Positions 1 through 9,335 of a stretch of DNA of 64,000 nt are shown in pieces. A program made the translations under genes and the position numbers. Source of the stretch: Variovorax sp. J22P240 (lineage in GTDB: Bacteria > Pseudomonadota > Gammaproteobacteria > Burkholderiales > Burkholderiaceae_C); assembly GCF_030316855.1 (NCBI RefSeq), contig NZ_JASZYR010000006.1, forward strand, positions 186,001 through 250,000. Direction: 5' to 3'. Within the stretch, counting starts at the first letter, position 1. Each line of letters begins with the position of its first letter. The notes beneath the pieces were generated by a model that made no database searches, was not told where the DNA came from, and worked only from the letters and a program-made list of their open reading frames with translations.

Positions 1-1897
1 CGGCCGTTGTGGCTTGACCCACCGTGTCCTTGTTGACGTCCAGCGTCAGAATGATGTTGCCCTCGGGGGTGATCTGAGGGGTCACTTCGAGCTTGAGATT
101 CGCCTTGCGGAAGGCAATGGAGGTGGCACCGCTCGAGGTCGCGACCTGATAAGGGAGTTCAGTGCCCTGTTCGATCAGCGCCTTCGTCTGATCGGCCGTG
201 ACCACGCGTGGACTCGAGACCACCTTGCCCTTGCCGTCAGCCTCCAACGCCGAGATCTCCAGGTTGAGAATTCTCGACAGGCTCGAATTGAAAAGTGAAA
301 TAGCAAAGGTGCCCGGCGAATTGCCGTTCCCCGCGACGCCAGTGGAGGGCAGGTTCACGAAGTTGGAACCCGTGAAGACCGTGGTCGCAGTGGGCTGGTT
401 GGCGAAAACGCCGTTGACAACCGGATTCGGCGTCACGATTGGGTTCGCACCAATCGTGCCATTCGTATTGATAATGCCGCCGCCCAGTTTGACGCCCAGC
501 GACTTGCCGAAGGTGTCCGACGCTTCGACGATGCGAGCCTCGATCAGCACCTGGCGCACCGGAACGTCCAGTTTCTGGATCAACTCAGCCACCTGGGTCA
601 GACGCGACGGGATGTCCGAAACGAAGAGCTGATTGGTTCGGGACTCGGCGATCACGCTACCGCGGGGGCTCAGGATGCGAGAGGCCGTGCCTGCACCGCC
701 ACCGCTGCCCGCGCCTGCGCCGGTACCCGTCAGGCCCGCGGCAATCGCAACCGCCTTGGTGTAGTTGAGCTGGAACGACTGGGTGCGAAGCGGCTCCAGG
801 TTCTGGATGGCGGCCTGCGCCTCGAACTCCAGCTTTTCCTTCGCGTTGATTTCGTCCTTGGGCGCGATCCACAGAACGCTGCCGTTCTTGCGCATGCCCA
901 GGTTTTTCGCCTGCATGATGATGTCCAGCGCCTGATCCCAGGGCACATCTTTCAGCCGAAGCGTGAGCGCTCCGGTCACGGAATCGGATGTCACGATGTT
1001 GAAGTTCGTGAAGTCGGCAATCACCTGAAGTAGCGAACGGATTTCGATGTTCTGGAAGTTCAGCGAGAGCTTTTCACCCGTGTAGCCAACGCCCTGCGTC
1101 AGCTTGGTCGGGTCGACCTTGCGGGGGCGGACTTCAACGACGAACTGGTTTTCGCTCTGATAGGCGCTGTGCTCCCAGTCTCCCTTGGGCTCGATGGTCA
1201 TCCGCACGCGGTCACCCGCTTGCTGCGTCGTCACGAGTTGAACGGGCGTGCCGAAATCCGAAACGTCGAGCCGGCGGCGCAGGCCTTCCGGCAAGGTCGA
1301 TTTCGTGAACTCGACCACGAGGTTCTTGCCTTGCTGGCGGATGTCGACGCCCACTTGGTTGTTAGCCAGATCGACAATCACGCGGCCGGTGTTGTCCGAA
1401 CCCAGGCGGAAATCGACGTCGCGCAACGGCAAGGTGTCACGGTTCCGGTTCTCCGCGAACGCGGAGGGCATCGAAGCGACCAGGGCGGCACCCGGCACAG
1501 GTTCCAGCGAGACCAGAAGGGACTTGCCCTGGATCTCTGTCTTGTACGCAGTGGCTTGCTTGAGGTTCAGCACCAGGCGCGTCCGTTCGCCAGCCTGAAC
1601 GACATTCACCGAACGCAGATTGCCTTGGTTGACCTCGATCGCCGACCGGCCGATCGCGTTCGTCACACCGGGGAAATCGAGGGCAACGCGCGCCGGCGAT
1701 TGAATGGCAAAGCCCGCCGGCGGCGCCGTGAGGGGCTGGGTGAAGTCGATCCGAATGACCTCGGCGCCCGATTGCATCGAGCTCGTGACCGATTCGATGG
1801 CATTCTGCGCATGAGCGGCGGCCGCCGCGCTCAACGCGAGGACAGCCGCACCGGCAACGCGCAGCCAGCGTGCGAACATTGATTTTTGTTGATTCAT
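1..1897 (-). CDS. pilQ: Type IV pilus secretin PilQ (3' end outside window)
   Basis: Outer-membrane secretin through which the type IV pilus leaves the cell. The frame reads open from ATG at 1897 to the window edge (about 632 codons), so the last part of the secretin domain is missing. The N-terminus has a signal peptide (hydrophobic run ending AHAQ), two AMIN-type peptidoglycan-binding repeats, then the secretin/TonB short domain (SLNFQNIEIRSLLQVIADF), N domains and the start of the secretin core (VPVRQVLIEARIVEAS, VVSSPRVVTADQ, VTPQITPEGNIILTL). The start overlaps the pilP stop by 4 bases (ATGA), as expected for translational coupling in a pilMNOPQ operon. Recognition is by family motifs and operon order. 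Confidence 0.95.
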   Translation of the reverse strand, partial: MNQQKSMFARWLRVAGAAVLALSAAAAAHAQNAIESVTSSMQSGAEVIRIDFTQPLTAPPAGFAIQSPARVALDFPGVTNAIGRSAIEVNQGNLRSVNVVQAGERTRLVLNLKQATAYKTEIQGKSLLVSLEPVPGAALVASMPSAFAENRNRDTLPLRDVDFRLGSDNTGRVIVDLANNQVGVDIRQQGKNLVVEFTKSTLPEGLRRRLDVSDFGTPVQLVTTQQAGDRVRMTIEPKGDWEHSAYQSENQFVVEVRPRKVDPTKLTQGVGYTGEKLSLNFQNIEIRSLLQVIADFTNFNIVTSDSVTGALTLRLKDVPWDQALDIIMQAKNLGMRKNGSVLWIAPKDEINAKEKLEFEAQAAIQNLEPLRTQSFQLNYTKAVAIAAGLTGTGAGAGSGGGAGTASRILSPRGSVIAESRTNQLFVSDIPSRLTQVAELIQKLDVPVRQVLIEARIVEASDTFGKSLGVKLGGGIINTNGTIGANPIVTPNPVVNGVFANQPTATTVFTGSNFVNLPSTGVAGNGNSPGTFAISLFNSSLSRILNLEISALEADGKGKVVSSPRVVTADQTKALIEQGTELPYQVATSSGATSIAFRKANLKLEVTPQITPEGNIILTLDVNKDTVGQATTA

Positions 1898-2433
1898 TTC
1901 GTCCTCTCTTGCAACTGCAGAGTCGCCACGCGTTCAATCCATTCACCGGCGGCGTCCTGCACGATTTCACGCAAGGCGAGTTCGGTTTCACTGATACGGG
2001 TAATGCGCCCGTAGTTGAGTCCCAGATAGTTGCCCATCCGAACCTGATAGAGCAGCTTGTCGACACTGATCAGCGCGACCGGCTGTCCGTTTCGGTTCAG
2101 GCTGCCCACCATCGCCATCGAATCGAGCGGGAAGGCCTCCAGGGCCTCCTTGCGACGCGTGAGTTCCGGTGCAATCAGACCAGAGGTGCTGGGCTGGCTC
2201 GAGTCGCGGCGCAGTGCCTGCGTCAACTTCTGCATGTTGAAAGGCTCGATGACCGCGCCTTCCGTGTAAGCCTGGGGCGTGAATTTCTTCGGCTCGGTGA
2301 TGGGCGGCACCGTCGGGCGAACCTGCGCCCGCTCGTTGTCCATCCAGCGCTGAAGATCCTCCTGCTCGGAGCCGAAGCAGCCGCTCAGGCTGACCGCGGC
2401 CACGCCAAGCCAGAGAAAACGGAGCGATCTCAT
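1894..2433 (-). CDS. pilP: Type IV pilus inner-membrane lipoprotein PilP
   Basis: A 179-residue lipoprotein that links the inner-membrane PilN/PilO pair to the PilQ secretin. The N-terminus is a lipoprotein signal peptide with lipobox LSGC (Cys19), followed by a proline-rich linker and the PilP fold (residues about 60-175, with the typical FNMQKLTQAL and LEAFPLDSMAMVGSL stretches). It sits between pilO and pilQ, overlapping both by 4 bases. Length is normal for the family. Confidence 0.95.
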   Translation of the reverse strand: MRSLRFLWLGVAAVSLSGCFGSEQEDLQRWMDNERAQVRPTVPPITEPKKFTPQAYTEGAVIEPFNMQKLTQALRRDSSQPSTSGLIAPELTRRKEALEAFPLDSMAMVGSLNRNGQPVALISVDKLLYQVRMGNYLGLNYGRITRISETELALREIVQDAAGEWIERVATLQLQERTK

Positions 2434-3104
2434 TTCTTCTTTGCCTCCGCGGCAGCTCGTTTCTGCATGGCTTGTTCTTCCTCATCCAGATAACGATAGG
2501 TCCGGGCCGTCGCGTCCATGACCAGGCCTCCATCCTTCTGCGGCGTGACGGACAGGTTGTTCAAGGTCACGATGCGGGAAAGGTTTGCAACGTCAGCGGC
2601 AAAGGCGCCCATGTCGTGATAGCGACCCGTCACGCGCACGGCGATTGGCAGTTCGGCGTAGTAATCCTTGACCGAAATCTGGCCTGGGCGGAACAACTCG
2701 AACTGCAGGCTGCGCCCGAGGCCCGCCTGGTTGATGTCCGAAAGCAGGGCATCCATTTCCGCCTTGCTCGGCAGCTGCTTTTCGAGGAGCGTGACGTATT
2801 GCTGGACCTGCTCGCGCTGCTTCTTCAGCAACTCGAGATTGGCGGCCTGCGCGACCTTCTTCTGGTAGTCCGCCCTGAGCGTGACTTCCTTGGCGCGCTC
2901 GGCTTCGAGTTCGTCGTTCGAATTGGTGAGCCACACGAACCACAAGGCCACCAGCACCATCGCCGCGACTGCGACGCACAAGGCGTATCGCGGAACTGCC
3001 GGCCAGACCGAGGGATCGTTCGGATTGAGGCCCTGGAACTGCTGACCGAAGCGCCGCATGGCGGTCGCGAGATCGATCTTCGGGGATGAGCGTTTTGTTG
3101 CCAT
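2430..3104 (-). CDS. pilO: Type IV pilus assembly protein PilO
   Basis: A 224-residue bitopic inner-membrane protein that heterodimerises with PilN in the alignment subcomplex. A short cytoplasmic N-terminus precedes one transmembrane segment (about residues 42-62), then a periplasmic coiled coil rich in E/K/Q and a ferredoxin-like C-terminal domain (VKDYYAELPIAVRVTGRYHDMG is cut here to its core, YYAELPIAVRVTGRYH). The C-terminus is Lys/Ala rich. It overlaps pilP by 4 bases and follows pilN by 9 bases. Confidence 0.95.
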   Translation of the reverse strand: MATKRSSPKIDLATAMRRFGQQFQGLNPNDPSVWPAVPRYALCVAVAAMVLVALWFVWLTNSNDELEAERAKEVTLRADYQKKVAQAANLELLKKQREQVQQYVTLLEKQLPSKAEMDALLSDINQAGLGRSLQFELFRPGQISVKDYYAELPIAVRVTGRYHDMGAFAADVANLSRIVTLNNLSVTPQKDGGLVMDATARTYRYLDEEEQAMQKRAAAEAKKK

Positions 3105-3113
3105 GATGAACGC

Positions 3114-3734
3114 CTATCCTTTGGGTGCAGGCGCCGCAGCCTTGCCCGCTGGTGCGGCGGCTTTCTGTGCCTCGGTGGGTCGCTTGAGGCCGATGCGCAT
3201 CGTGAAGTTCGCGACGCGACGCTGATCGCGCGGGCTCAGGCTGACATTGCCCGACGTGATTTCAATGAGTTCCGGCTTGACCAGCCACGGGCTGTTGTTG
3301 CCAAGATTGCGAAGCAGCTCGGACACGCGCTCGTTGGATTGGGCCATGCCTTGCAGCGTGACGGCCTGGTTGTCCTGCTTCATGCTTGTCAGGTAGACCC
3401 CGTCGGGCAACTGCCGAACGAGTTCATTGAGCAAATGGACGGGCATATTGCGGTCGCCCTGCAGGTCCTCGACGGCTTGTTGCCTGGCTCTCAAGGCGGC
3501 AATTTCGGCCTGCAGGGTCGAGATTTCCTTGATTTCCGCTTCTAGCTTCGTGATCGCGGACTGCAACAGGCCGTTCTTCGACTGCTGGCCGGAAATCTGG
3601 GCCTGGTACCAGAGAAATGCCAGTCCGGCGATGACACCACCCAATACTGCGGACAGTCCCAGCGTGGCGTAGAAGGACTCGCGCCGGCGCTTGCGCGCAG
3701 CCTCCCGGTGCGGGAGCAGGTTGATCAAGATCAC
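3114..3734 (-). CDS. pilN: Type IV pilus assembly protein PilN
   Basis: A 206-residue bitopic protein whose cytoplasmic tail carries the conserved INLLPHR motif (residues 4-10) that docks into PilM. One transmembrane segment (about residues 22-44) and a periplasmic coiled-coil/ferredoxin-like domain follow. I place the start at GTG 3734 because it puts INLLPHR at the N-terminus, as in the family, and gives a GTGA overlap with the pilM stop. An in-frame ATG at 3764 would add ten residues lying within pilM. The Ala/Pro/Lys-rich C-terminus is unremarkable. Confidence 0.92.
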   Translation of the reverse strand: MILINLLPHREAARKRRRESFYATLGLSAVLGGVIAGLAFLWYQAQISGQQSKNGLLQSAITKLEAEIKEISTLQAEIAALRARQQAVEDLQGDRNMPVHLLNELVRQLPDGVYLTSMKQDNQAVTLQGMAQSNERVSELLRNLGNNSPWLVKPELIEITSGNVSLSPRDQRRVANFTMRIGLKRPTEAQKAAAPAGKAAAPAPKG

Positions 3735-4822
3735 TGCAGAAACCTCCGCATCGCGAGGCCGCACGATGTCAGATAGGACGGCGCTTCGCGTCGTACCTTC
3801 TTCTCACGGATTCCGCTGCCGATTTCCATTCCATCGAACGGATTTACGAGCGAGCAGGCAAAGGAAGTCTGGCGCGTGACTGCGCTCGTCAGGCCTGGCA
3901 GTGCAGCCGAGCCCCCTGCCAGCAAGACGTAGTCGACGCGATTGTGCGGCGTACTGGTAAAGAAGAACTGAAGCGCCCTCGCAATTTCCTGCGCGATGCT
4001 CGCCACAAAAGGCTTGAGGACTCCCGATCCATAGTCGTCAGGCAATTCCCCGCTCCGCTTCTTGGCTTCGGCCTCCTCAGCAGAGAAACCATATTGTCGA
4101 ACGATGAGCTGCGTGAGCTGAGCGCCGCCGAAAGCCTGGTCACGGTCGTAAAGCACTTCCTGGTTCCGCAGAACCTGCATGCTGGTCGTGAAGGCACCCA
4201 CTTCGAACAGTGCAACCACCGCATCGCGACCCTGGCCTGGAAGCTGCTCGATCAAGCGGGCCGTCGCAAGGCGCGAAGCGTAGGACTCCACATCCAGAAT
4301 CACAGCCTTCAGACCGGACGCCTCGGCCAAACCCTGGCGGTCCTGAACCTTTTCCTTGCGGGACGCTGCAATCAGCACTTCGACGTCGCCTGCCGAATTG
4401 GCGCTTTGGCCGATGACGCAGAAATCGAGGCTGACTTCGTCGAGCGAAAAGGGGATGTATTGATTGGCTTCGGACTCGACCTGAATTTCGAGTTCCTGCT
4501 CACTCATGCCACCCGGCAGGACAATCTTCTTGGTAATGACGGCGGATGGCGGCAAGGCCAGTGCGACGTTCTTGGTCCGCGTGCCACTCTTGCGCACGAC
4601 GCGGCGGACGGCTTCGGCGACTTCGTCGAACTTTTCCACGTTGCCGTCCGTGATCCAACCGCGCTCGAGCGGCTCGATCGCACATCGCTCGAGTACCAAC
4701 TTGCCGCTCGCGTCACGGCCAAGCTCGACCAGTTTGACGCTGGACGAACTGACGTCTAACCCGAGCAGTGGCGCGGGCTGACGGCGAAACAACGATCCCA
4801 GAGCAGTCAAGTTAGATCCCAT
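3731..4822 (-). CDS. pilM: Type IV pilus assembly ATPase-like protein PilM
   Basis: An actin/FtsA-like cytoplasmic protein (363 residues) that binds ATP and the PilN tail and starts the pilus alignment complex. The phosphate-1 region is seen in LLGLDVSSSSVKLVELG, and the adenosine-region motif in VDYVLLAGGSAALPGL. ATG at 4822 gives the usual short N-terminus (MGSNLTALGSLFRRQPAPLL). The reading frame extends 31 codons further upstream, but those residues look like non-coding leader. First gene of the operon, divergent from mrcA. Confidence 0.93.
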   Translation of the reverse strand: MGSNLTALGSLFRRQPAPLLGLDVSSSSVKLVELGRDASGKLVLERCAIEPLERGWITDGNVEKFDEVAEAVRRVVRKSGTRTKNVALALPPSAVITKKIVLPGGMSEQELEIQVESEANQYIPFSLDEVSLDFCVIGQSANSAGDVEVLIAASRKEKVQDRQGLAEASGLKAVILDVESYASRLATARLIEQLPGQGRDAVVALFEVGAFTTSMQVLRNQEVLYDRDQAFGGAQLTQLIVRQYGFSAEEAEAKKRSGELPDDYGSGVLKPFVASIAQEIARALQFFFTSTPHNRVDYVLLAGGSAALPGLTSAVTRQTSFACSLVNPFDGMEIGSGIREKKVRREAPSYLTSCGLAMRRFLQ

Positions 4823-5022
4823 CCGTTTGTAACGATTGGAAAAAATTGCGAGTGGTTGCATGCTAGCAGCAAGGGACAATGCCAACCAAGCGGCGAATCC
4901 CCAGTGCAGCGTCAATCGTTGTCAAAAGTCGACGTAACGGTTCCGATCTGCAACTTACGTCACAAATAAGAGTACTTGGGTCCTAACTGCTACGGACGGA
5001 CCGTCTTGGAGAGCCACGTTTT

Positions 5023-5028
5023 TATAAT
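5023..5028 (+). promoter_or_regulatory. Candidate -10 box of mrcA
   Basis: A perfect TATAAT lies 23 bases before the mrcA start codon, in the divergent pilM-mrcA gap. The -35 position 17 bases upstream (ACCGTC) matches the consensus poorly. The leader would be only about 15-20 bases. Inferred from sequence only. Confidence 0.4.
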
Positions 5029-5051
5029 GCTCGCTGACTTCAACAGCCTCA

Positions 5052-7460
5052 ATGCCCGAAACAACTCGACCCAAAGGGCCATCCAAGGCCCCCTCTTCCA
5101 AGCCCAAACGCTCAACCTGGTTGACCTGGCTGATGCGCATCGTATTGTGGGCTCTGGGGATCGCCGCGGCGGGCGCTGTTGCCGTGATCTGTGTGATCGC
5201 CGTTGCCCTGGCAGTCGCCTATCCGAACTTGCCCGACATATCCGAACTTTCGGATTACCGCCCTAAGTTGCCACTGCGTGTTTTTTCCTCCGAAGGCATC
5301 TTGATCGGTGAATTCGGCGAAGAGCGCCGCAATCTGACGCCCATCTCGACCATCCCGAAGGTGATGAAAGATGCCGTCCTGGCTGCCGAGGACACCCGCT
5401 TCTACGACCATGGTGGCGTCGACTACAAGGGCATGCTGCGCGCCGGCCTCGCGAACATGAATCGGGTCAAGAGCCAGGGGGCCTCGACCATCACGATGCA
5501 GGTGGCGCGGAATGTGTATCTAAGCTCCGAAAAAACACTGACCCGCAAGATCTATGAGGTTCTGCTGACCTTCAAGCTGGAGCATCTGCTCACCAAGGAC
5601 CAGATCCTCGAGATCTATCTGAACCAGATTTACCTGGGCAATCGCGCTTACGGGTTTGCGGCGGCATCGGAGGCCTATTTCGGCAAGCCGTTGTCGGACA
5701 TCACGATCGCGCAGGCGGCCATGCTGGCCGGATTGCCGAAGGCGCCCGGAGCCAACAACCCGGTCAACAACCCAGCACGCGCACGCGGGCGTCAGTTGTA
5801 TGTGATCGACCGCATGCAGGAAGCCGGATTCATCACGGCCGACCAGGCGGCCGAAGCCAAGAAGGAAGAGCTGCACCTGCGGGACGCGGCGGACCCGACT
5901 CGCCTGCACGCCGAATACGTCGCCGAGACCGTGCGGCAGCTGATGTATGCGCAGTACGGCGACAGCACTTACACACGCGGACTCAAGGTCTACACCACGC
6001 TCGTCGCTGCCGATCAGGCCGCGGCGTACCGGGCCCTGCGCAAGGGCATCATGGACTACGAGCGCCGCCAGATCTATCGCGGCCCCGAGAAGTTCGTCGA
6101 CCTGCCCAACAACCCGAAGGAACTCGACGAAGCAGTTGATGACGCGCTGGCCGACCATCCGGACAACGGCGATGTGATGTCGGCGGTGGTGTTGAAGGCC
6201 AGCACCAAGGAGATCACTGCGGTGCGCGGCAATGGCGACACCCTGCAGATCGTCGGCGACGGCCTCAAGCCTGCCCAATCTGGGCTGTCGGACAAGGCAC
6301 CGCCCAACATCAAGATTCGCCGCGGCGCGGTGATCCGGGTCGCCAAGACACCGAAGGGCGCATGGGAAATCACCCAGCTCCCCGAGGTGGAAGGCGCCTT
6401 CGTCGCCATGGATCCGCGCGACGGCGCCGTGAAAGCCATGATCGGCGGCTTCGACTTCGACAAGAACAAGTTCAACCACGTCACGCAGGCATGGCGCCAG
6501 CCGGGATCCAGCTTCAAGCCGTTCATCTATTCGGCCGCGCTCGAAAAGGGCTTCACCCCCGGCACGGTGATCAACGACGCGCCCCTGTTCTTCGACGCGG
6601 GGACGACCGGTGGCCAGCCCTGGGAGCCGAAGAACTACGACGGCAATTTCGAGGGACCGATGTCCATGCGCCGCGCGCTGATGAAATCGAAGAACATGAT
6701 TTCGATCCGGATCCTGCAGTCGATCGGCACGCGCTACGCACAGGACTGGATTACCAATTTCGGCTTCGAACGTGAAAAGCATCCGGCCTACCTGCCGATG
6801 GCACTGGGCGCAGGTTCCGTCACGCCGATGCAGATGGCGACCGCGTATTCGGTGTTCGCCAATGGCGGCTACCGCGTCAATCCTTACCTCGTAACTCGCG
6901 TGACCGACCACAAGGACAAGGTCCTGGTCGACAAGCAGCCGCCACTGCTCAACGAAACCCTGCGTGCGATCCCGCAACGCAACGCGTACATCATGGACAG
7001 CTTGCTGCAATCCGTGGCGAGCGGCGGCACCGCGGCCAAGGCACAGGCCACGCTCAAGCGCACCGACATCTACGGCAAGACCGGCACCACCAACGATTCG
7101 CTGGACGCCTGGTTCGCCGGATTTCAGCCGACCATGACGGCCGTGGCATGGATGGGCTACGACACGCCGCGCAAGCTCGGCGATCGCGAAACGGGCGGCG
7201 GCCTGAGCCTGCCGATTTGGATCACCTACATGGAGACGGCCATCAAGGGCGTTCCCGTGGCCGAGGTTCCCGCGCCTTCCGGCGTGGTCAACGTCGGCGG
7301 CGAGTGGTACTACGACGACTATGCACCGGGCCGCGGCGTCGCGGCGCTGGGCGTAGAGACCGGGCCGACGCCGCCGGCTGAGGCGATCTCGGGCGCCCCC
7401 ATCGGCGCTGCGCCCGCGCCGGAAGAGCGCAACCGCATCCTCGATCTCTTCCGCAATTGA
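5052..7460 (+). CDS. mrcA: Penicillin-binding protein 1A (bifunctional transglycosylase/transpeptidase)
   Basis: Class A PBP of 802 residues that polymerises glycan strands and cross-links peptides in the periplasm. There is a basic cytoplasmic tail, a transmembrane segment (about 25-57), a GT51 glycosyltransferase domain with catalytic Glu113 in EDTRFYDHGGVD and the QGASTITMQVARN motif, and an OB-like insert. The transpeptidase domain carries SSFK (Ser486, Lys489), SKN and KTGTT (Lys676). It is divergent from pilM, the classic proteobacterial arrangement. All catalytic motifs are intact. Confidence 0.96.
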   Translation: MPETTRPKGPSKAPSSKPKRSTWLTWLMRIVLWALGIAAAGAVAVICVIAVALAVAYPNLPDISELSDYRPKLPLRVFSSEGILIGEFGEERRNLTPISTIPKVMKDAVLAAEDTRFYDHGGVDYKGMLRAGLANMNRVKSQGASTITMQVARNVYLSSEKTLTRKIYEVLLTFKLEHLLTKDQILEIYLNQIYLGNRAYGFAAASEAYFGKPLSDITIAQAAMLAGLPKAPGANNPVNNPARARGRQLYVIDRMQEAGFITADQAAEAKKEELHLRDAADPTRLHAEYVAETVRQLMYAQYGDSTYTRGLKVYTTLVAADQAAAYRALRKGIMDYERRQIYRGPEKFVDLPNNPKELDEAVDDALADHPDNGDVMSAVVLKASTKEITAVRGNGDTLQIVGDGLKPAQSGLSDKAPPNIKIRRGAVIRVAKTPKGAWEITQLPEVEGAFVAMDPRDGAVKAMIGGFDFDKNKFNHVTQAWRQPGSSFKPFIYSAALEKGFTPGTVINDAPLFFDAGTTGGQPWEPKNYDGNFEGPMSMRRALMKSKNMISIRILQSIGTRYAQDWITNFGFEREKHPAYLPMALGAGSVTPMQMATAYSVFANGGYRVNPYLVTRVTDHKDKVLVDKQPPLLNETLRAIPQRNAYIMDSLLQSVASGGTAAKAQATLKRTDIYGKTGTTNDSLDAWFAGFQPTMTAVAWMGYDTPRKLGDRETGGGLSLPIWITYMETAIKGVPVAEVPAPSGVVNVGGEWYYDDYAPGRGVAALGVETGPTPPAEAISGAPIGAAPAPEERNRILDLFRN

Positions 7461-7464
7461 TCGG

Positions 7465-7797
7465 TCAGGCAGCCGCGAACTCGAGCGCCTGGCCGGCTTG
7501 CAGCGTCGCTTCGCGCGACAGATTGCCGAAGAATTCCTCGTTCGTCTTGGTGTCGACCCAGGCACGGCCGTCGTGGCGGTAGTGATAACCGCCAGAACGA
7601 GCCGCCAGCCAGATTTCCTGCAACGGTTTTTGGAGATTGACGATCAACTGGCTGCCGTTGCCGAAGGTGATCGTGATCATGCCGCCCACACGCTGATTGT
7701 CGATATCGACGTCGGTCTCGTCGTTGATGCGATCGCAGCTTCGTTCGATCGCCGCAAGCGCTGCTTCCGCGCGGTCCATGTACTCGGGGTCGGTCAT
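7465..7797 (-). CDS. cyaY: Iron donor protein CyaY (frataxin)
   Basis: Bacterial frataxin, 110 residues, which modulates Fe-S cluster assembly with IscS. The acidic first helix ([24 protein letters not shown]) appears here in part as [13 protein letters not shown], followed by the beta-sheet with [20 protein letters not shown] and [15 protein letters not shown] 7797 was chosen because it starts at [11 protein letters not shown]; an upstream in-frame ATG would overlap the divergent lptM start. Convergent with mrcA, leaving four bases between stops. Confidence 0.93.
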   Translation of the reverse strand: MTDPEYMDRAEAALAAIERSCDRINDETDVDIDNQRVGGMITITFGNGSQLIVNLQKPLQEIWLAARSGGYHYRHDGRAWVDTKTNEEFFGNLSREATLQAGQALEFAAA

Positions 7798-7809
7798 TAC
7801 AATTTCGCC

Positions 7810-8052
7810 ATGTTGAATGTTCGCCAAATTCTAGTGAGCGCCGTAGGCCTCGCGCTCGTTGGGGTCGGCCTGACCGCCTGCGGCCAGAGAGGTGCGCTTT
7901 ACCTCCCGACGGAAGCTGCCGCAAAAAACCGCGCGACGCTGCCGGAATTGCTGCTGCCAGGCTCATCTTCCGCACAGGACGCGGCGGCCAAGCCCGCACA
8001 GGCCCCCGCGCCAGCCAGCGGCGCCCCGGCCAAGAAGGGGAATGTGGAATGA
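7810..8052 (+). CDS. lptM: LPS translocon maturation chaperone LptM (YifL-type lipoprotein)
   Basis: Small lipoprotein of 80 residues: signal peptide with lipobox LTAC (Cys24), then the family signature [10 protein letters not shown], then an Ala/Pro-rich low-complexity tail. In E. coli LptM/YifL assists oxidative maturation of the LptD-LptE translocon. The gene sits directly before lysA (ATGA overlap) and is divergent from cyaY, the order seen widely in beta- and gammaproteobacteria. Confidence 0.9.
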   Translation: MLNVRQILVSAVGLALVGVGLTACGQRGALYLPTEAAAKNRATLPELLLPGSSSAQDAAAKPAQAPAPASGAPAKKGNVE

Positions 8053-9335
8053 ACACTCCCGCGCACCTCCCAGGCCACCCGCACGTCGCACGCAAGGACG
8101 GCGTCCTGCATGTCGAAGGCCAGGCGCTCTCCGCACTCGCTCGCGAGCACGGCACTCCCCTCTTCGTTTACTCCAGGCAATGGATGCTCGATGCCCTGGC
8201 CGCCTACCAGCGCGGGTTCGAGGGTCGCGACGCCATGGTTTGCTATGCGATCAAGGCGAACTCGTCGCTCGGTGTCCTGCGCGTCTTCGCCGAAGCCGGC
8301 TGCGGTTTCGACATCGTCTCCGGCGGTGAACTCGCGCGCGTGCTGGCAGCGGGCGCGAACCCGGCCATGGTGATCTTCTCCGGCGTCGGCAAGACGCGCG
8401 GCGAGATGCGCCAGGCCCTTGCAGCGGGCATCGGATGCTTCAACGTGGAAAGCGAAGCCGAAATCGACGTGCTCAACGAAGTTGCGCTCCAGGAAGGCCG
8501 CATCGCGTCGATCAGCGTGCGCATCAATCCCAACGTCGATCCTAAGACGCATCCCTACATCTCGACCGGCCTGAAGGGCAACAAGTTCGGCATTGCCCAT
8601 GACCGCGCGGTCGCGATCTATCAGCACGCCGCGTCGCTGAAGGGCTTGAAGGTGGTCGGCATCGACTGCCACATCGGCTCGCAGATCACCGACGCCTCGC
8701 CCTATCTGGAGGCGCTGGAGCGCGTGCTCGACCTCGTCGAAGCCATCGAGAAGACGGGCATTGCGCTGCACCACCTGGACTTCGGGGGCGGACTCGGCAT
8801 CGACTACAACGGCGACACGCCGCCCGCTGCCGATGCGCTCTGGCACCAGCTTCTTGCCCGCCTCGACGCGCGAGGCTTCGGCCAGCGCCGGTTGATCGTC
8901 GAACCCGGACGTTCGCTGGTCGGCAACGCGGGTGTGTGCGTGACCGAGGTGCTCTACACGAAGCCTGGCGAAGACAAGAACTTCTGCATCGTCGATGCGG
9001 CGATGAACGACCTGCCTCGACCGGCGATGTACCAGGCCTTTCACCAGATTGTCCCGGTGGCAGCGGAACGCGCCGACGCCCATGTCGTCACCTACGATGT
9101 CGTGGGCCCCGTTTGCGAAAGCGGTGACTGGATCGGCCGCGACCGCGCATTGAAGGTGCAATCGGGCGACCTCCTCGCGGTGCTTTCCGCAGGCGCCTAT
9201 TGCATGGCGATGGCCAGCAACTACAACACTCGCGGGCGTGCGCCCGAAGTGTTGGTCAGCGGCGGACGCGCCACCCTGATTCGTCGCCGCGAGACCATCG
9301 ACGACCAGTTGCTCAGCGAGCGGCTGGCCGACTGA
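8049..9335 (+). CDS. lysA: Diaminopimelate decarboxylase
   Basis: PLP enzyme of 428 residues converting meso-diaminopimelate to L-lysine. The PLP lysine is Lys69 in YAIKANSS, the glycine-rich phosphate site is LDFGGGLGI, and the active-site cysteine is Cys356 in CESGDW. The C-terminal barrel has YCMAMASNYNTRGRAPEV. It is translationally coupled to lptM, and its last 23 bases overlap the convergent msrQ. Confidence 0.96.
   Translation: MNTPAHLPGHPHVARKDGVLHVEGQALSALAREHGTPLFVYSRQWMLDALAAYQRGFEGRDAMVCYAIKANSSLGVLRVFAEAGCGFDIVSGGELARVLAAGANPAMVIFSGVGKTRGEMRQALAAGIGCFNVESEAEIDVLNEVALQEGRIASISVRINPNVDPKTHPYISTGLKGNKFGIAHDRAVAIYQHAASLKGLKVVGIDCHIGSQITDASPYLEALERVLDLVEAIEKTGIALHHLDFGGGLGIDYNGDTPPAADALWHQLLARLDARGFGQRRLIVEPGRSLVGNAGVCVTEVLYTKPGEDKNFCIVDAAMNDLPRPAMYQAFHQIVPVAAERADAHVVTYDVVGPVCESGDWIGRDRALKVQSGDLLAVLSAGAYCMAMASNYNTRGRAPEVLVSGGRATLIRRRETIDDQLLSERLAD

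Noticed and set aside
5520..7565. A 681-codon open frame on the minus strand
   Set aside because: It lies opposite mrcA, which has all PBP1A motifs. The antisense product shows no domain.
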